A stretch of DNA of 33,230 bases from assembly GCA_017504625.1 (NCBI GenBank), contig JAFVQU010000010.1, forward strand, positions 1 to 33,230. Reading direction: 5' to 3'. This DNA is from Clostridia bacterium (lineage in GTDB: Bacteria; Bacillota; Clostridia; Oscillospirales; CAG-272). The position numbers were made by a program, and so were the translations under genes. Numbering within the stretch: the stretch's first letter is position 1; the number at the start of each line of letters is the position of its first letter. This document shows positions 31,838 through 33,230 of the stretch, piece by piece. The notes beneath the pieces were generated by a model that ran no database searches, was not told where the DNA came from, and was given only the letters and a program-made list of their open reading frames with translations.

Positions 31838-32836
31838 TTATTTGCTTGCTTCCTCAATAGCAACAGCAACGGCAACGGTCATTCCAACCATAGGATTATT
31901 TCCTGCGCCGATGAGACCCATCATCTCAACGTGTGCGGGAACGGAGGAGGAGCCTGCGAACTGTGCGTCGGAGTGCATTCTACCCATAGTGTCGGTCATA
32001 CCGTAGCTGGAGGGACCTGCAGCCATGTTATCGGGGTGGAGGGTTCTACCTGTACCGCCGCCCGATGCAACGGAGAAGTAGCCTACGCCGTTCTCCTGGC
32101 ACCACTTCTTATAGGTTCCTGCAACGGGGTGCTGGAATCTGGTGGGGTTAGTGGAGTTACCGGTGATGGAAACGCCTACGTTTTCCTTCTTCATGATAGC
32201 AACACCCTCGGGAACGTTGTCAGAGCCGTAGCACTTAACGTCAGCTCTGGGGCCCTTGGAGAAGGGAACCTCACGAACAACACTTACTTCCTCGGTGTAG
32301 GGATCAAACTTGGTCTCTACGTAGGTGAAGCCGTTGATTCTGGAGATGATGTATGCCGCGTCCTTGCCAAGACCGTTCAAAATAACGCGGAGGGGCTTTA
32401 CACGAACCTTGTTAGCGTTGAGAGCGATCTTGATAGCACCCTCTGCAGCCGCAAAGGACTCGTGGCCTGCAAGGAAGCAGAAGCACTCGGTCTCCTCGGA
32501 GAGAAGCATCTTACCGAGATTACCGTGGCCAAGACCAACCTTTCTGTTCTCTGCAACCGAACCGGGAATGCAGAATGCCTGAAGACCGATACCGATAGCG
32601 GCAGCGGCGTCAGCAGCCTTTACACAGCCCTTCTTGATTGCGATAGCTGCGCCTACAACGTAAGCCCACTTTGCGTTCTCGAAGCAGATAGGCTGAGTTT
32701 CTTCTACGATCTTGTAAGGATCAATGCCCTTAGCATCGCAGATCTCTTTACACTCGTCAATAGAGTTGATACCAAATTCCTTAAGCGCGGCGAGAATTTT
32801 CGCTTCGCGTCTTTCGTAACCTTCAAACTTTGCCAT
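31838..32836 (-). CDS. GGGtGRT protein
   Basis: A 332-residue soluble protein of the family named after its GGGTGRT motif, visible here at 259-265 within SVASGGGTGRTLHPDN. Other conserved-looking stretches are GHGNLGKMLLSEETE, FLAGHESFAAAEG, NGLGKDAAYIISRING and GNSTNPTRFQHPVAGTYK, with several cysteines (C89, C118, C120, C202, C246). GGAGG lies 9 bases before the ATG. It follows the Fe-S scaffold gene by 18 bases. The family's biochemical role is not established to my knowledge; the neighbour suggests a link to iron-sulfur or metal chemistry. Codon use is strongly biased, as in the surface-protein genes, implying high expression. Confidence 0.93.
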   Translation of the reverse strand: MAKFEGYERREAKILAALKEFGINSIDECKEICDAKGIDPYKIVEETQPICFENAKWAYVVGAAIAIKKGCVKAADAAAAIGIGLQAFCIPGSVAENRKVGLGHGNLGKMLLSEETECFCFLAGHESFAAAEGAIKIALNANKVRVKPLRVILNGLGKDAAYIISRINGFTYVETKFDPYTEEVSVVREVPFSKGPRADVKCYGSDNVPEGVAIMKKENVGVSITGNSTNPTRFQHPVAGTYKKWCQENGVGYFSVASGGGTGRTLHPDNMAAGPSSYGMTDTMGRMHSDAQFAGSSSVPAHVEMMGLIGAGNNPMVGMTVAVAVAIEEASK

Positions 32837-32854
32837 TATACATTACCTCCTTGA

Positions 32855-33230
32855 TTATTCTTTACGGGGGTCAATGTACTTTGCAGCATCATTGAATCTA
32901 CCGTATGTACCCTTAGCCTTTTCATATGCCTCGTTGGGCTCGATGCCCTTCTTGATCATATCGGTCATCTTGCCGAGAGATACGAACTCGTAGCCGATAA
33001 CCTCGTTGTTCTCGTCAAGAGCCATTCTGGTGCAGTAGCCCTCGGTCATTTCGAGGTATCTTACGCCCTTTTCCTTGGTGCCGTACATGGTACCTACCAT
33101 GCTTCTCTCGCCCTTACCGAGATCTTCCATACCTGCGCCGATAACAAGACCGCCCTCAGAGAACGCGGACTGAGATCTACCGTAAACGATCTGGAGGAAG
33201 AGCTCTCTCATTGCGGTGTTGATAGCGTCG
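32855..33230 (-). CDS. Iron-sulfur cluster assembly scaffold protein, NifU/IscU-like (partial, N-terminus off the right edge)
   Basis: The C-terminal 124 residues of a longer protein; the frame stays open to the right edge, so the Met at 33211 is internal. Segments such as AINTAMRELFLQIVYGRSQSA, GAGMEDLGKGERSMVGTMYG and EVIGYEFVSLGKMTDMIKKG match the scaffold-like protein that usually accompanies GGGtGRT genes. The cluster-binding cysteines expected near the N-terminus are outside the window, so function cannot be checked here. The chain ends KYIDPRKE. Codon bias is high. Confidence 0.75.
   Translation of the reverse strand, partial: DAINTAMRELFLQIVYGRSQSAFSEGGLVIGAGMEDLGKGERSMVGTMYGTKEKGVRYLEMTEGYCTRMALDENNEVIGYEFVSLGKMTDMIKKGIEPNEAYEKAKGTYGRFNDAAKYIDPRKE

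Overview
The window reads as a chromosomal segment of an anaerobic, low-to-mid GC Firmicute of class Clostridia, probably a gut bacterium. The basis is a Rex redox sensor, a DnaD-domain/DnaC-type loader pair, an EF2568-type cysteine desulfurase with a DUF3343-like partner, a GGGtGRT protein beside an Fe-S scaffold, strong AGGAGG-type ribosome binding sites and sigma-A promoters with 17-base spacers. No phage, transposon, tRNA, rRNA or CRISPR array was seen.

Layout. (1) 1-3721, minus: a tightly coupled potABCD spermidine/putrescine importer (potD runs off the left edge) behind a promoter at 3896-3924. (2) 4093-5609, minus: cysteine desulfurase and a small DUF3343-like protein. (3) 5857-11363, plus: dCMP deaminase, rimI, tsaD, a DnaA-box-rich gap, rex, a DnaD-domain protein, a DnaC-like ATPase, then a ferritin-like protein. 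(4) 11408-19890, minus: one aromatic amino acid operon, aroF-tyrA-aroB-aroA-aroC-pheA-aroEK-aroQ. It encodes all seven shikimate steps plus both prephenate branches. It is preceded by a 19-residue leader peptide with ten Phe/Tyr residues and an intrinsic terminator, which looks like classical ribosome-mediated attenuation. (5) 19969-23693, minus: a zinc uptake operon consisting of a small His/Cys-containing membrane protein, znuA, znuC, znuB and a lipoprotein.

(6) 23700-24465 has no convincing protein gene but holds two good promoters and two RNA-like elements. The second (about 24148-24398) can be folded by eye into a nested multi-helix structure and resembles the raiA-motif class, although the family name is a guess. 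(7) 24466-29877, plus: two secreted or surface proteins built from cysteine-containing repeats and cohesin-like domains, one ending in a dockerin-like module and the other in a membrane anchor. Their codon use is strongly biased, as in highly expressed genes. (8) 30063-31709: an XRE repressor divergent from a zinc-ribbon membrane protein and a coiled-coil membrane protein. (9) 31838-33230, minus: a GGGtGRT protein and a partial Fe-S scaffold protein.

The observations most worth following up are the Phe/Tyr leader-peptide attenuator, the structured RNA ahead of the surface-protein pair, the surface-protein pair itself, and the DnaA-box cluster between tsaD and rex. All pairings were found by eye; no folding, alignment or database search was run.
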